DNA of 64,000 nt, taken from assembly GCF_017313765.1 (NCBI RefSeq), contig NZ_JAFLNC010000002.1, forward strand, positions 496,001-560,000, written 5' to 3'. Positions 9,147 to 19,079 of this stretch are shown here, piece by piece. The stretch is from Sneathiella sedimenti (GTDB lineage Bacteria; Pseudomonadota; Alphaproteobacteria; Sneathiellales; Sneathiellaceae). The notes beneath the pieces were generated by a model. It was not told the origin of the DNA. It ran no database searches and was given only the letters and a program-made list of their open reading frames with translations. A program made the translations under genes and the position numbers. How positions within the stretch are numbered: the stretch's first letter is position 1; each line of letters begins with the position of its first letter.

Positions 9147-9557
9147 TTAGGCGTTAAAGGCTTTAAGTGCCGTCATCGCGATATGCGGGTTGTCAATGAT
9201 GGCCTGGTCAGTGAAGCGGCCGTTCTTGATATGGACGAACCCGGGGATCTTGGCCAGATCGTCCGCATTGACCGCGCGATACCCCATCGACCAGCCCGGA
9301 AAGTTGCGCTTTTCTGTTTTGCCCTTGCGCAGCAGGATAAGCCCCTCATGGCGGGGATCCTGCCCGATCCGGGCATAGGTCATTTCGATAGCTTCCGCAC
9401 GCCCTTCCAGCACCTGCATGAAGCTCCCCCCCTTGTAGAGCAACATGCCGGTGATATTGTCGGCGGTATTGCGGGACCGACTTTTTTCCAGGATCGCCAT
9501 CAGCTCCGCCTCATTCAAAAGATGGCGGGCTGTACTCACATAAACGAGATAGTGCAT
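9147..9557 (-). CDS. BLUF-domain blue-light sensor (single domain)
   Basis: Short flavin photoreceptor of about 136 residues, consisting of one BLUF domain and a short C-terminal helix with no output domain. All photocycle residues are present: Y6 in LVYVS, N30 in RSRNTADNITGMLLY, Q48 in FMQVLEG, and W89/M91 in PGWSMGY. Their spacing matches exactly that of PixD/Slr1694 (Y8, N32, Q50, W91, M93). I prefer the ATG at 9557, which has AGGAG seven bases upstream; a GTG two codons earlier would crowd that site. Such single-domain BLUF proteins act by binding a separate partner. No obvious partner (PixE-like regulator or GGDEF/EAL gene) is adjacent. Confidence 0.92.
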   Translation of the reverse strand: MHYLVYVSTARHLLNEAELMAILEKSRSRNTADNITGMLLYKGGSFMQVLEGRAEAIEMTYARIGQDPRHEGLILLRKGKTEKRNFPGWSMGYRAVNADDLAKIPGFVHIKNGRFTDQAIIDNPHIAMTALKAFNA

Positions 9558-9593
9558 GTTCACGCTCCTCTCGTGGCGGCGGGATAGAAAAGC

Positions 9594-10997
9594 TTAGACT
9601 TCCTGCCAGTTCTCCCTGAACGCCATCGCGGCGACGTCGTCAAGGCCCTTGGTAAAGCGGTCGAACATCTCGTCGATTTCGCTTTCCGTGATGATCAGTG
9701 GCGGACAGAGCGCGAGGTTGTCGCCGGCGACGGCCCGACTGATAACGCCGGCGTCCTGCATGGCCTGTGCGGTTTTCGGGCCCGCCTTGTATTTCGGATC
9801 GAAGGACCGCTTTGTCTTCTTGTCGGCCACCAGCTCGATCGCGCCGATCAGGCCCATTGAGCGGACTTCCCCGACAAGCGGATGATCGGCAAGGGCATTG
9901 AACCGTTCGTTAAAGCGTTTGGAGACATGGCGCACATGGCCAAGGATATTGCGTTCCTCCATCAGCTCCATGGTCCGCATGCCGACAGCCGCCGGCACTG
10001 GATGGCCGGAATAGGTGAAGCCATGGGCGAAGGCACCATGCTTCTCGCTCTGCTTAACCATTCCATCGAATATATCCTGCGATACCATCACCGCCGAAAT
10101 TGGCAGGTACGCGCTGGAAAGGGCTTTCGCGCAGGACAGGATATCCGGCTGTATATCGAAGGTCTGCGATCCCCACATCTGTCCCGTCCGGCCAAAGCCG
10201 CAGATCACTTCATCCGCGATCATCAGGACGTCATACTTGCGCAGCACTGCCTGGATCTTCTCGAAATAGGTGGCAGGCGGGATGATCACGCCCCCGGCGC
10301 CCATGATCGGCTCGGCGATAAAGGCGGCGACAGTGTCCGGCCCTTCCTTCAGGATCAGCTGTTCGAGGTCATCGGCGCAGCGGGCGGCGAATTCCTCCTC
10401 CGTCTCGCCATCCTTGCCATAGCGGTAGTAATGCGGGCAGGAGGTATGCAGGATATTCTTTATCGGCAGGTCGAAGTCATTATGCAGCGGCGGCAGGCCG
10501 GTCAGACTCGCCGCGGCGACGGTGACGCCGTGATAAGCCTTCTGGCGGGAGATGATCTTCTTTTTCTCCGGCAGACCGCGGCTGTTGTTGTAATACCAGA
10601 CCAGCTTTACGACCGTGTCGTTCGCTTCCGATCCGGAATTGGCGAAAAAGACTTTCGAGAAGGGGGCCGGGGCAATCTCGAGCAGTTTTTCCGCGAGGCG
10701 GATTCCGGGCTGCGTCGATTTGCTGGCGAAGGAATGATAGAAGGGCAGCTTGCGCATCTGCTGGATGGCGGCTTCGATCAGTTCTTCCTCGCCGAAACCG
10801 AAGGAGGCGCACCACAGACCGGCCAGCCCCTCGATATACTCCTTGCCGTTTTCATCGAAGACATTGATGCCCTTGCCCGTCTCGATAATCAGCGGGCCAT
10901 CGGTGAGATGGGTGGAAAGGTTTGTATAGGCATGGATCAGGCTTTTCGCATCGCGGGCGGCAAGCGAATTTCCCTGAAGAAGGCTAGGGCTGGTCAT
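9594..10997 (-). CDS. class III aminotransferase (omega-amino acid:pyruvate or polyamine type)
   Basis: PLP-dependent transaminase of 467 residues. The PLP region shows DEVICGFGRTGQMWGSQTFDIQPDILSCAK with Schiff-base lysine K291 in the CAKALSSAYLPISAV motif. N-terminal HLTDGPLIIETGKGINVFDENGKEYIEGLAGLWC is typical of omega-amine or beta-alanine:pyruvate/putrescine transaminases. GAGGA seven bases before the ATG at 10997 fixes the start. Divergent from the alpha/beta hydrolase at 11140. With the semialdehyde dehydrogenase at 13175 it could form a route from an omega-amino acid or diamine to a dicarboxylate, but the two genes are not adjacent, so this is inference. Confidence 0.9.
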   Translation of the reverse strand: MTSPSLLQGNSLAARDAKSLIHAYTNLSTHLTDGPLIIETGKGINVFDENGKEYIEGLAGLWCASFGFGEEELIEAAIQQMRKLPFYHSFASKSTQPGIRLAEKLLEIAPAPFSKVFFANSGSEANDTVVKLVWYYNNSRGLPEKKKIISRQKAYHGVTVAAASLTGLPPLHNDFDLPIKNILHTSCPHYYRYGKDGETEEEFAARCADDLEQLILKEGPDTVAAFIAEPIMGAGGVIIPPATYFEKIQAVLRKYDVLMIADEVICGFGRTGQMWGSQTFDIQPDILSCAKALSSAYLPISAVMVSQDIFDGMVKQSEKHGAFAHGFTYSGHPVPAAVGMRTMELMEERNILGHVRHVSKRFNERFNALADHPLVGEVRSMGLIGAIELVADKKTKRSFDPKYKAGPKTAQAMQDAGVISRAVAGDNLALCPPLIITESEIDEMFDRFTKGLDDVAAMAFRENWQEV

Positions 10998-11139
10998 CAC
11001 AAAGTCCTCAGTTAAGAATTAGGAACGTTGTTATATTTGTAGAGCTAATATCAAGCTGCTGTCAAAGGACGTTTACAACTATCTTGTCTCCCTTTCCGGT
11101 CCATGGCTTAATAGGCGAAATAATCGGGGAAGTGGTCGT

Positions 11140-12063
11140 ATGAGTGAGTATTTTACCTATTCCGGTGCAGACGGGCTGCCCATCCATGTGTACCGATGGA
11201 TGGGCGAGAAGAAACCAAAGGCGATTGTACAGATTGCACATGGCATGGCGGAACATGGGGCCCGTTATGAGCGTTTCGCCCAGGCCCTGAATGAATTCGG
11301 ATATATTGTCTATGCCAATGACCATCGCGGCCATGGCCATACAATCCCAGAGGGGGACGCGCCGGGTCATATGGGCGATCAGGATGGCTGGAACAAGGCG
11401 GTGGAGGATCTCTATCTGCTCAACCGGAATATCGCGGTGGAACATCCGGGTCTGCCCATCCTGATGCTCGGTCATTCGATGGGCTCCTTCATGGTGCAGC
11501 AATATATGAGGCAACATGGCGAGACGATCGCTGGCGCCGCGCTCTCCGCCACCAACGGGCCACCGGGGGCGCTGGGGCGGATCGGCCAGCTCGTTACCCG
11601 GTTTGAGAGGCTGCGGGTGAGCGCCAGGGGACACAGCCCGGTTATGGCGGGAATGACCTTCAAGGCCTTTAACAAGCCCTTCGCGCCCAACCGGACGGAA
11701 TTCGACTGGCTCTCCCGCGATGAGGCAGAGGTGGATAAATATGTCGACGACCCGCTCTGCGGCTTTGATTGTACTGTAGCTACTTGGCTCGGGCTGCTGG
11801 ATGCGCTGACGCGGGTTGCAAGCCCGGCCGCGATGAAGAAGATGAACAGGCAGATGCCGATATTTGTCTTCAGCGGCAGTGAGGATCCGGTAGGGGAGAA
11901 CACGACCGGCGTGAAGCGACTGCTCGCGGCCTATCATCGGCACGGCTTTACGCGGGTCACGCATAAATTCTATATCGGCGGACGGCATGAGATGCTGAAC
12001 GAAACCAACCGCGATGAAGTGACGACGGATTTTATCGCCTGGGCCAACAGCGTCATCGGCTGA
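11140..12063 (+). CDS. alpha/beta hydrolase, monoacylglycerol lipase-like (serine lysophospholipase)
   Basis: Cytoplasmic serine hydrolase of 307 residues, no signal peptide. The oxyanion motif HGMAEHGARY, the strand YANDHRGHGHT, and the nucleophile elbow GHSMGS with S113 are the classical pattern of the PldB/monoglyceride lipase group. The acid is in FSGSEDPVG and the base His in GGRHEML near the C-terminus. ATG at 11140 follows GGGGA at about five bases. It likely cleaves monoacylglycerols or lysophospholipids. Transcription is divergent from the aminotransferase. Confidence 0.88.
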   Translation: MSEYFTYSGADGLPIHVYRWMGEKKPKAIVQIAHGMAEHGARYERFAQALNEFGYIVYANDHRGHGHTIPEGDAPGHMGDQDGWNKAVEDLYLLNRNIAVEHPGLPILMLGHSMGSFMVQQYMRQHGETIAGAALSATNGPPGALGRIGQLVTRFERLRVSARGHSPVMAGMTFKAFNKPFAPNRTEFDWLSRDEAEVDKYVDDPLCGFDCTVATWLGLLDALTRVASPAAMKKMNRQMPIFVFSGSEDPVGENTTGVKRLLAAYHRHGFTRVTHKFYIGGRHEMLNETNRDEVTTDFIAWANSVIG

Positions 12064-12157
12064 TACATTTCGCCTATATCGTGTTGTTTGTTGCGCTGGA
12101 CAGTGATTGATCGATGCCATAAAGTTTTTCCGCCCTCAATAAACAAGGAAAAACAAT

Positions 12158-13171
12158 ATGAGCGGACAGACCCAGGATCGTTACACCCTCATTGGCGGCA
12201 ACGCCTCTCCCTATTCGCTGAAAATGCGTTCCCATATGCATTATCGGCGACTGCCTTTTAACTGGATTCTCCGGACCACGGAAAATGATCACCTTCTGGA
12301 GGGATTGCGTCCGGTACTCGTGCCGGTATTGCAACTGCCGGAGGATGGCAGCCTGCATCTCGACAGCACGCGGCTCATCTACATGCTGGAGGAACGGCAC
12401 CCGGATGGCCGCTCCGTCATTCCCGATCATCCCGCCCATGCCTTCCTTGCGCATCTGGTTGAGGATTTGGCGGATGAGTGGGTCACCAAGATGATGTTCC
12501 ATTACCGCTGGACCTATGACGCGGATATCCATTACGCCAGCCGCTGGATCGCCGATGATCGGTCCCCCGGCGATACAGAGGAGGAGCGGGAGAAATTCGC
12601 GGCATTCTTCGCCGACCGTCAGATCGGTCGTATGCCGCTTGTTGGCTGCACCCCGGAAAACGCCCCGGTCATCGAGGCGGGCTTCCATCATATCCTGGCG
12701 CTGCTGCATGCGGATGTCGGCCAGTATAAATATCTGTTCGGGACGCGACCTTCCATTGCCGAGTTTGGGCTCTATGGGCAGCTACGGACGCTCTCCATCG
12801 ACCCAACCCCGATGTCGATTATGCGGAAAGAGGCGCAGCGGGCGGAAAGTTGGCTGAGACAGCTCGATGACGCGTCGGGCATTGAAGGGGACTGGTATGC
12901 TGTTGGGGACCTGCCGCCGATGACGAAGGGGCTGATCACCTATAGCGCGGAGGTTTATCTGCCGTTCCTCGCTGCCAATGCGGCTGCTATCGGACGGGAC
13001 GAGGAAACCTTCTCGGTCGAGCTTGATGGCAGGACCTATTCGCAAGGGGTCTTTAGATATCAGGTGAAATGCCTTGGCGAATTGAAGGCGCGTTATAAAG
13101 CGCTCCCCGAGGAGGCCAAAGACATTGTGGGTGACCTGATCGGGGAGGCGGGCATTAAAATTCTCAGCTAG
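12158..13171 (+). CDS. glutathione S-transferase family protein
   Basis: A 337-residue protein, longer than typical 200-230 residue GSTs. The N-terminal thioredoxin-like domain (about 8-85) carries YTLIGGNASPYSLKMRSHMHYRRLP, then VPVLQLPEDGSLHLDSTRLIYMLEERHP, where the cis-Pro and the ESxAI-like DSTRL glutathione-binding turn are recognisable. The helical C-terminal domain is extended, with a tail of about 90 residues (YQVKCLGELKARYKALPEEAKD). No Cys or Ser in the usual CPYC/S position is obvious, so catalysis is uncertain. It stands alone between the hydrolase and the convergent dehydrogenase, whose stop is three bases away. Confidence 0.78.
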   Translation: MSGQTQDRYTLIGGNASPYSLKMRSHMHYRRLPFNWILRTTENDHLLEGLRPVLVPVLQLPEDGSLHLDSTRLIYMLEERHPDGRSVIPDHPAHAFLAHLVEDLADEWVTKMMFHYRWTYDADIHYASRWIADDRSPGDTEEEREKFAAFFADRQIGRMPLVGCTPENAPVIEAGFHHILALLHADVGQYKYLFGTRPSIAEFGLYGQLRTLSIDPTPMSIMRKEAQRAESWLRQLDDASGIEGDWYAVGDLPPMTKGLITYSAEVYLPFLAANAAAIGRDEETFSVELDGRTYSQGVFRYQVKCLGELKARYKALPEEAKDIVGDLIGEAGIKILS

Positions 13172-13174
13172 GCT

Positions 13175-14602
13175 CTAAATTGAGAAGCCGCCAAGCTTGG
13201 TTTCAAGATATTCCATGATCCCTTCCTTGGCGCCTTCACGACCAAGCCCGCTGTCCTTCATGCCGCCGAAGGGGGCAGCGGCGCTGGTCGGGTTGATATC
13301 GTTAATGCCGATGATCCCGAACCGAAGCCCTTCGAACATCCGCATGGCGCGGGAGATGTCGCGGGTATAGACATAGGCCGCGAGGCCGTATTCCGTATCA
13401 TTCGCCTTTTCCAGCACTTCGGCCTCACTCTCGAAGCGGATGATCGGCGCGACGGGGCCGAAGGTTTCCTCGCGATAGATCAGCATGTCTTCCGTGACAT
13501 TGGCGAGCACGGTCGGTGCATAGAAATAGCCCTTATCGAGATTGTTCGATTTGAGTGCGACACCGCCGGTCACCAGCTCGGCGCCTTTGCTGATGGCGTC
13601 CTGCACCTGCCGGTCCACCTTGTCGATGGCGGCCTGATTGACGAGCGGGCCGATGGCGACCCCATCCTCGAACCCGCTGCCGGCTTTCATCTTGGAGACC
13701 CGCTCCTCGAACGTGGCGACGAACTGGTCGTAGGAACCGTTCTGCACGAAGAAGCGGTTCGGGCTGATGCAGGCCTGTCCGGTGTTGAGGAACTTGACGA
13801 GGGAGCCGCCTTTGGCCGCATGGGCCGGGTCCACATCCTCGAACACCACAAACGGCGCATGACCGCCGAGTTCGGCCGAGACGCGCTTCATGTTGGCGCT
13901 GGCCTGCCCGGCAAGCATCTTGCCGACATTGGTGGAGCCGGTGAAGGTGAGCTTGCGGACGGACGGATGGCTGGTGAACACCTCACCAATCGGTTTCGGG
14001 TCCGCTGTGGTCACGAGATTAACCACCCCTGGCGGAAGGCCCGCAGCCTCGAAAATCTCGAACATGGCGATGGCGCAGAGCGGTGTGGCTTCAGCCGGTT
14101 TCAGGACGATGGTACAGCCAGCCGCAAGCGCCGGGCCGGCTTTGCGGGTAATCATGGAGATCGGGTAGTTCCAGGGGGTCACTGCCGCCACCACGCCGAC
14201 CGGCTGATGCAGCACCATGAACCGCTGATCCCCGCGAGAGGAGGGGAGGATTTCGCCGTTCACGCGCTTGGCTTCCTCGGCATACCAGAGCAGGAAATCG
14301 GCGCCATACTGTACTTCATTGCGGGCAGCTTTCAGTGGCTTGCCCTGTTCCTCGGTCATGATGCGGGCAAGATCCTCTTTCCGCTCGATCATGATCTGGT
14401 AGGCTTTATAGAGATAGGCGCTGCGCTGGTAGGCGGTGGTTTTCGACCAGTCCCGGAAGGCCGCATCGGCGGCCTCAACGGCGCGGGTTGCTTCGGCGGC
14501 GCCACCATCGGCCACGGACTTGATCACCTCTCCCGTTGCGGGATTAAAAACATCGAAGCTGTTGCCGCTGTCCGCCGCAATCCATTTTCCATCAATATAC
14601 AT
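13175..14602 (-). CDS. NAD(P)-dependent aldehyde dehydrogenase, succinate-semialdehyde dehydrogenase type
   Basis: A 475-residue aldehyde dehydrogenase. Catalytic C278 lies in LNTGQACISPNRF, the general-base Glu in AELGGHAPF, the cofactor-binding TFTGSTNVGK loop upstream, and the C-terminal FGGMKDSGLGREGAKEGIMEYLETK is the hallmark of the GabD/SSADH subgroup. AGGA is five bases before the ATG. It oxidises semialdehydes such as succinate semialdehyde from GABA or polyamine breakdown. Convergent with the GST gene with practically no gap. The aminotransferase 2 kb away might feed it, but that link is inferred. Assigned to family with confidence, to exact substrate less so. Confidence 0.9.
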   Translation of the reverse strand: MYIDGKWIAADSGNSFDVFNPATGEVIKSVADGGAAEATRAVEAADAAFRDWSKTTAYQRSAYLYKAYQIMIERKEDLARIMTEEQGKPLKAARNEVQYGADFLLWYAEEAKRVNGEILPSSRGDQRFMVLHQPVGVVAAVTPWNYPISMITRKAGPALAAGCTIVLKPAEATPLCAIAMFEIFEAAGLPPGVVNLVTTADPKPIGEVFTSHPSVRKLTFTGSTNVGKMLAGQASANMKRVSAELGGHAPFVVFEDVDPAHAAKGGSLVKFLNTGQACISPNRFFVQNGSYDQFVATFEERVSKMKAGSGFEDGVAIGPLVNQAAIDKVDRQVQDAISKGAELVTGGVALKSNNLDKGYFYAPTVLANVTEDMLIYREETFGPVAPIIRFESEAEVLEKANDTEYGLAAYVYTRDISRAMRMFEGLRFGIIGINDINPTSAAAPFGGMKDSGLGREGAKEGIMEYLETKLGGFSI

Positions 14603-14690
14603 ATTATCCTGAGACCTTTCGCATCGGCAGGGAACTTGTGTGGTTGAATTTTCGCGCAGTCTAATGATTTATCCGCGCCAGTAAAGCATA

Positions 14691-15602
14691 TCAATCTGCG
14701 GCATCAGCCGTTTGCCCCGCCAGTCGTATCCGCTCGCGCTCCTTGATCATCCGGGAGGTGAGGCGGGAGCCATCCTCGCTCCAGCCGGGCGGACCAAAGA
14801 TATACATAAAGGCGGCCTTGAAGCTCTTTGCATGGAAAAGATCGCTGAATATCCCGACCCATTCATGAAAGGCGATGATCAGCGGGTTAAAACTCGCGAT
14901 CTGCTTGACAATACCATAGCGGCAGGGCTCGGCCTTGTCTTCGGGGACGAAGCTGCCGAACAGCTTGTCCCAGATGATGAAAATGCCGGCGTAGTTTGCG
15001 TCGAGATATTTCGGGTTGGTCGCGTGATGTACCCGGTGGTGGGACGGTGTGTTCATCACGGCCTCAACCGGTTTCCACATCCTGTCGATGGCCTCGGTAT
15101 GGATCCAGAACTGGTAGACGAGGCTGATCCCCTTCTGGAAAAGGATCAGCGCGAGTGGAAAGCCGATGAAGGATAGCAGCAGCCAGGGTATCCAGGTGCC
15201 GATAAATGCGCCGGTCCATGTCTGGCGGAGGGCTGTGGTCAGATTGTAATATTGCGAGGAATGATGATTGATATGCGCCGCCCACCAGATGCGATGCTCA
15301 TGGCTGAGACGGTGGAACCAGTAATAGACGAAATCCTCGGCGAACAGGATCAGCACAAAGGCCCACCAGTGATAGCCGATGTCAAACAGGCGATACTGAT
15401 AGACCCAGAGCGCCACCGCCCCGACAATCCCGAAATTCACGAGCCCTATGGCGAAATTGCCGAGGCCCATCAGGAGGGAAGCGGCGGAATCGTGCATCTC
15501 GTAATTGGATTTCTTTGGTGCATAGCGACCGATCGCTGTCTCGATCAGGATCAGCAGGACAAAGGCCGGGATGGCGAAGGTGACCGGGTCAGGCAGCTGC
15601 AT
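14691..15602 (-). CDS. fatty acid hydroxylase / sterol desaturase family membrane protein
   Basis: Integral-membrane di-iron oxygenase of 303 residues. The histidine clusters are all present: HRLSHEH (HxxxH-type), HINHHSS (HxxHH), and HHRVHHATN near residue 190, the usual eight-histidine set. Hydrophobic helices cover residues 6-26, 40-72 and 75-95 and a central pair near 130-165. The family hydroxylates or desaturates lipids (sterols, fatty acids, alkylglycerols). The start overlaps the end of the small membrane protein gene at 15589 by 14 bases, so they are co-transcribed. Confidence 0.9.
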   Translation of the reverse strand: MQLPDPVTFAIPAFVLLILIETAIGRYAPKKSNYEMHDSAASLLMGLGNFAIGLVNFGIVGAVALWVYQYRLFDIGYHWWAFVLILFAEDFVYYWFHRLSHEHRIWWAAHINHHSSQYYNLTTALRQTWTGAFIGTWIPWLLLSFIGFPLALILFQKGISLVYQFWIHTEAIDRMWKPVEAVMNTPSHHRVHHATNPKYLDANYAGIFIIWDKLFGSFVPEDKAEPCRYGIVKQIASFNPLIIAFHEWVGIFSDLFHAKSFKAAFMYIFGPPGWSEDGSRLTSRMIKERERIRLAGQTADAAD

Positions 15603-16017
15603 CTTTTTCCCCCTTTAAATAGTCCTTCACCATCTGGCGGTCTGCTTCCCCGACCGCGAATTTCACCGGCGGAAAGGCAAACCCTTGCCGCGGGATTGAG
15701 AGGATGGTCGTGCCCTCACGCCAGTCGCATTTTAAAAGCATATCCTGTCCCAGCATCTGCAGCACCATCTTGGCTCCGAAACTGCGGATGAGTCCGATCC
15801 CCTTACCATTCTGCCATTCGACGAGCGCGTAACGCCTATCCTCGCTGATAACGAAACTGACAATTTTCTCGCCAGGTTCCTGCCCGGCAAGAAATTGCGC
15901 CAATGTTTCGGGCGCCAGTTCAGCCTCCCGCCGCCCTGCAATCAGCCGGATGGCAATGATCAGCAATAGCACGGCGCCTGCCGCCGCAGGCAGAAGGATC
16001 AGCGGATCAATGGCCAT
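15589..16017 (-). CDS. small membrane-anchored protein of unknown function
   Basis: A 142-residue protein with one N-terminal transmembrane helix (about 6-27, LILLPAAAGAVLLLIIAIRL), followed by a cytoplasmic beta-rich domain (EKIVSFVISEDRRYALVEWQ, KMVLQMLGQDMLLKCDW, TTILSIPRQGFAFPPVKFAV). I do not recognise a family. It overlaps the downstream desaturase start by 14 bases on the same strand, so translation is probably coupled and it may be an accessory to that membrane oxygenase. Confidence 0.7.
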   Translation of the reverse strand: MAIDPLILLPAAAGAVLLLIIAIRLIAGRREAELAPETLAQFLAGQEPGEKIVSFVISEDRRYALVEWQNGKGIGLIRSFGAKMVLQMLGQDMLLKCDWREGTTILSIPRQGFAFPPVKFAVGEADRQMVKDYLKGEKDAAA

Positions 16018-16239
16018 TCCCGGTGTCCCATGATTCTTGGTTTTCGGCGCTATTGTTACAAAAATTACAGCGGTTTGACAAAATTCGCGAGACCAGGCTG
16101 ACGAAAGCTCGCCAATCCCCTACGTAAACCTGTCCGGCCGGCGGTGAATCCTCGCGAATCTCAAAGAGCCTTTACCTGACGCGAGTGCGGTTTTATGCTG
16201 ACTTTATAGTCTAACAAAAACAAACATGGGATGAACTTA

Positions 16240-17868
16240 ATGCTAGGTCTTATTCAGGATCGGCCGCTGCTGATTTCTTCTTTAATCGAATACTCCGGTC
16301 TTAATCATGGCGACGTGGAAATTGTCTCGCGTTCGGTTGAGGGGCCTATCCATCGCACCAATTACCGCAATGTGAACCTGCGGGCAAAAAAGCTGGCGCA
16401 GGCCCTGGGGAAACTCGGTGTGGAGATTGGCGACCGGATCGGTACGATTGCCTGGAATGGCTACCGCCATATAGAGATTTACTTCGGTGTATCCGGTATG
16501 GGCGCCGTTTGCCATACAATCAATCCGCGCCTGTTTCCCGAGCAGATTGCCTATATCGTCAATCATGCCGAGGATAAGTATATCTTCGTCGATTTGACCT
16601 TCATTCCGCTGATCGAGGCACTGAAGGAGCATCTCAAGAATGTGAAGGGCTTTATCGTGATGACCGATGAGGCCCATATGCCCGACAGCAGCCTTGATAA
16701 CCTGCTCTGCTACGAAACTCTGGTCGGGGCGGAGGACGGCGATTATGCCTGGCCGCAGTTTGACGAGATGACGGCCTCCTCGCTCTGCTATACCTCGGGC
16801 ACGACGGGCAATCCGAAGGGCGTGCTCTATGCCAACCGCTCGACCGTACTGCATAGCTATTGTGTCTGCGCCAATGACGGGCTTGGCGTCAGCAACCGGG
16901 ATTCCATCCTGGCCGTGGTGCCGATGTTTCATGCCAATGCTTGGGGCCTGCCCTATGCGGCGGCAATGTGCGGTGCGAAAATGGTGATGCCGGGCGCCGC
17001 CATGGACGGCGCCTCGCTCTATGAACTGATGGAAGCGGAAGGCGTGACGCTCTCCGCCGGAGTGCCGACCATCTGGATGATGCTGCTGGGTCATGTGAAG
17101 GAGAATAACCTCAAATTCTCAACCATGCAGCGGACGGTGATTGGCGGGTCCGCCGCGCCACGCTCGATGATCGAGACCTTTGTCGAGGGTCATGGGGTCG
17201 AGGTAATCCATGCCTGGGGCATGACCGAAACAAGCCCGCTCGGCACGACGGGTAACCTCCTCAAGAAGCATGAAAACCTCTCCGAGAAAAAGAAAACCGA
17301 TATCCGCGTCAAACAGGGCCGGATTGTCTTTGGGGTCGAGCTCAAAATCACCGGGGATGACGGAAAGGAACTGCCACGCGACGGTGTTGCCTTCGGTGAT
17401 CTCAAGGTGCGCGGGCCCTGGATCACCAATGGTTATTTCAAGGGTGAGGGGGGGAACGTTCTTGATGAGGATGGCTGGTTCACCACCGGTGATGTCGGCA
17501 CCATTGATCCCGATGGCTATATGCAGATCACCGACCGCTCCAAGGATGTGATCAAGTCCGGTGGCGAGTGGATTTCCTCCATCGATGTGGAGAATGAGGC
17601 GCTCGGCTGCCCCGGCATTGTCGAGGCGGCGGTGATCGCCATTCCCCATCCGAAGTGGGATGAGCGCCCGCTGGTCATCGCGGTGAAGGAAAAGGGCCAT
17701 CCGGTGAGCCGCGACGACGTGATCAGGCATCTGGAAAGCACACTCGCCAAATGGCAGCTTCCCGATGACGTGGTTTTCGTCGATGAACTGCCGCATACGG
17801 CGACGGGCAAGCTCCTGAAGACCAAGCTCCGCGAGGACTTCAAGGACTACAAGCTGCCAACGGCCTGA
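16240..17868 (+). CDS. fatty-acyl-CoA synthetase (AMP-forming, long-chain type)
   Basis: ANL-superfamily ligase of about 542 residues that activates fatty acids via an acyl-adenylate. Motifs: [19 protein letters not shown] (ATP loop), [13 protein letters not shown], the hinge and core [32 protein letters not shown], and the catalytic lysine in [14 protein letters not shown] favour the ATG at 16240, preceded by GGGA eight bases away; the ATG nine bases earlier has a G-run directly touching it. It is closest to the medium/long-chain FadD3/AlkK-like group. It is followed at once by a strong hairpin terminator, so it is probably monocistronic. Confidence 0.92.
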   Translation: MLGLIQDRPLLISSLIEYSGLNHGDVEIVSRSVEGPIHRTNYRNVNLRAKKLAQALGKLGVEIGDRIGTIAWNGYRHIEIYFGVSGMGAVCHTINPRLFPEQIAYIVNHAEDKYIFVDLTFIPLIEALKEHLKNVKGFIVMTDEAHMPDSSLDNLLCYETLVGAEDGDYAWPQFDEMTASSLCYTSGTTGNPKGVLYANRSTVLHSYCVCANDGLGVSNRDSILAVVPMFHANAWGLPYAAAMCGAKMVMPGAAMDGASLYELMEAEGVTLSAGVPTIWMMLLGHVKENNLKFSTMQRTVIGGSAAPRSMIETFVEGHGVEVIHAWGMTETSPLGTTGNLLKKHENLSEKKKTDIRVKQGRIVFGVELKITGDDGKELPRDGVAFGDLKVRGPWITNGYFKGEGGNVLDEDGWFTTGDVGTIDPDGYMQITDRSKDVIKSGGEWISSIDVENEALGCPGIVEAAVIAIPHPKWDERPLVIAVKEKGHPVSRDDVIRHLESTLAKWQLPDDVVFVDELPHTATGKLLKTKLREDFKDYKLPTA

Positions 17869-17886
17869 CACTGCCGCAATCTTTTG

Positions 17887-17915
17887 AAAAGCCGGGATTT
17901 CCCGGCTTTTCTTTT
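17887..17915 (+). terminator. rho-independent terminator after acyl-CoA synthetase
   Basis: Ten-base perfect stem AAAAGCCGGG / CCCGGCTTTT (17887-17896 with 17901-17910), four-base loop ATTT, then CTTTTT. It lies 18 bases after the stop at 17868. Confidence 0.9.
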
Positions 17916-18011
17916 TGATTAACGGCTTCAGGCAGTTTTACATACTCAATGTGTTGATTGTTCGGGCGAGACGATTTAATATCTCGAAAAAATAGATTTG
18001 GGTGTCGTCCA

Positions 18012-19079
18012 ATGTTACTTTCTCGGGTTTTATCTCTTTTTATAGCTTTTACTCTTCCTATCATGGTATCCGCCTGCGCGCCTACCTTTACCGAAAGCAA
18101 GACCGCGAGTGGCGGAAGTGCGGGTACGGTCGCCGCGACGTCTAATGGAGAAACGCCGTCCCTTTCTGACATTCGTGATATGAATGAAGGGTCCGCGCCG
18201 ACAATTCAACCTGCAAAAGAAGTGACGGAGGGCGAAATAGGAGCCGGTAACGAAATTCGTATCAAGATGCTGCCAGGATTTGGCAAAGAGACCTGGTTAT
18301 GTGATGCGGACGGAGACTGTGCGCCGGTTCATGTTAATGCCGCGACGAATGCCAATGACATTTCTGGTGAACGCAAGCCCGGGACCAGTGCCAGACCAGC
18401 AGACAATATCATCGGAGACGTAGAACTTAGCGATGAAACATTGAAACTTGTCGGCAAGAAGATAGACGGCGGGTTGAACGGGAAAAAGATCCTGATCATG
18501 ACGCCTGATGTGGAACTGAGCCTGCTCACTGCCGGCGGGTTGACAGAGCCGCATGCTCTTTGGACGTCGGCGGCCAAGGGCTACGTCACCGAATTCATGG
18601 CGCAGTATTTTACGGATATGGGCTATGGCGTGGCCATCCACTCCGACGACGCGCAGCTTGTCTCGACGGAGATTGCGCAGGACCTGATTGATCTGCATGA
18701 AGATGTTGGAAAATCAATCTTTCTGTATCAGTACAACACGCTCTTTCAACTGCCGACAAAAAAGGATGGTAGTTTTAACTGGAAGCTGGGCAAAACGGCG
18801 CAGGAACTGAAAAAGGCCTACGGGGCGGATCTTGGCGTCTTCGTTTATATGCGCGATTCCTATTCCAGCGGATCGCGCGTTGCCGCACAATTTCTGGCGG
18901 CTGCTATTCTGGGGGTAGGGATACAGGGGGGTCAGCAAGTCGGGTTTATCTCGCTGGTCGATCTCGAGACCGGTAATATCCTGTGGTATAACCGTCTGGT
19001 CTCGGGCGGCGGTGATCTTCGCACCTTTGAGCCCGCTTTCGATGCGACGGAGAATCTATTGGAAGATATTCCTTTATGA
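18012..19079 (+). CDS. lipoprotein of unknown function (first gene of lipoprotein operon)
   Basis: A 355-residue protein with a signal peptide and a lipobox ending at C22 (LPIMVSAC), so it is exported and lipidated. I start it at the ATG at 18012, which places the hydrophobic signal at the N-terminus; a start 18 codons upstream would prepend a charged leader. A low-complexity region follows (about 24-80) and then a globular half with DNIIGDVELSDETLKLVGKKIDGGLNGKKILIMTPDVELSLLTAGG and, near the C-terminus, a Gly-rich hydrophobic segment (RVAAQFLAAAILGVGIQGGQQVGFISLVDLETGNILWYNRL). The last part resembles lipoproteins that assemble at the outer membrane, but I cannot name a family. Its stop overlaps the M48 gene start. 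Confidence 0.82.
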   Translation: MLLSRVLSLFIAFTLPIMVSACAPTFTESKTASGGSAGTVAATSNGETPSLSDIRDMNEGSAPTIQPAKEVTEGEIGAGNEIRIKMLPGFGKETWLCDADGDCAPVHVNAATNANDISGERKPGTSARPADNIIGDVELSDETLKLVGKKIDGGLNGKKILIMTPDVELSLLTAGGLTEPHALWTSAAKGYVTEFMAQYFTDMGYGVAIHSDDAQLVSTEIAQDLIDLHEDVGKSIFLYQYNTLFQLPTKKDGSFNWKLGKTAQELKKAYGADLGVFVYMRDSYSSGSRVAAQFLAAAILGVGIQGGQQVGFISLVDLETGNILWYNRLVSGGGDLRTFEPAFDATENLLEDIPL

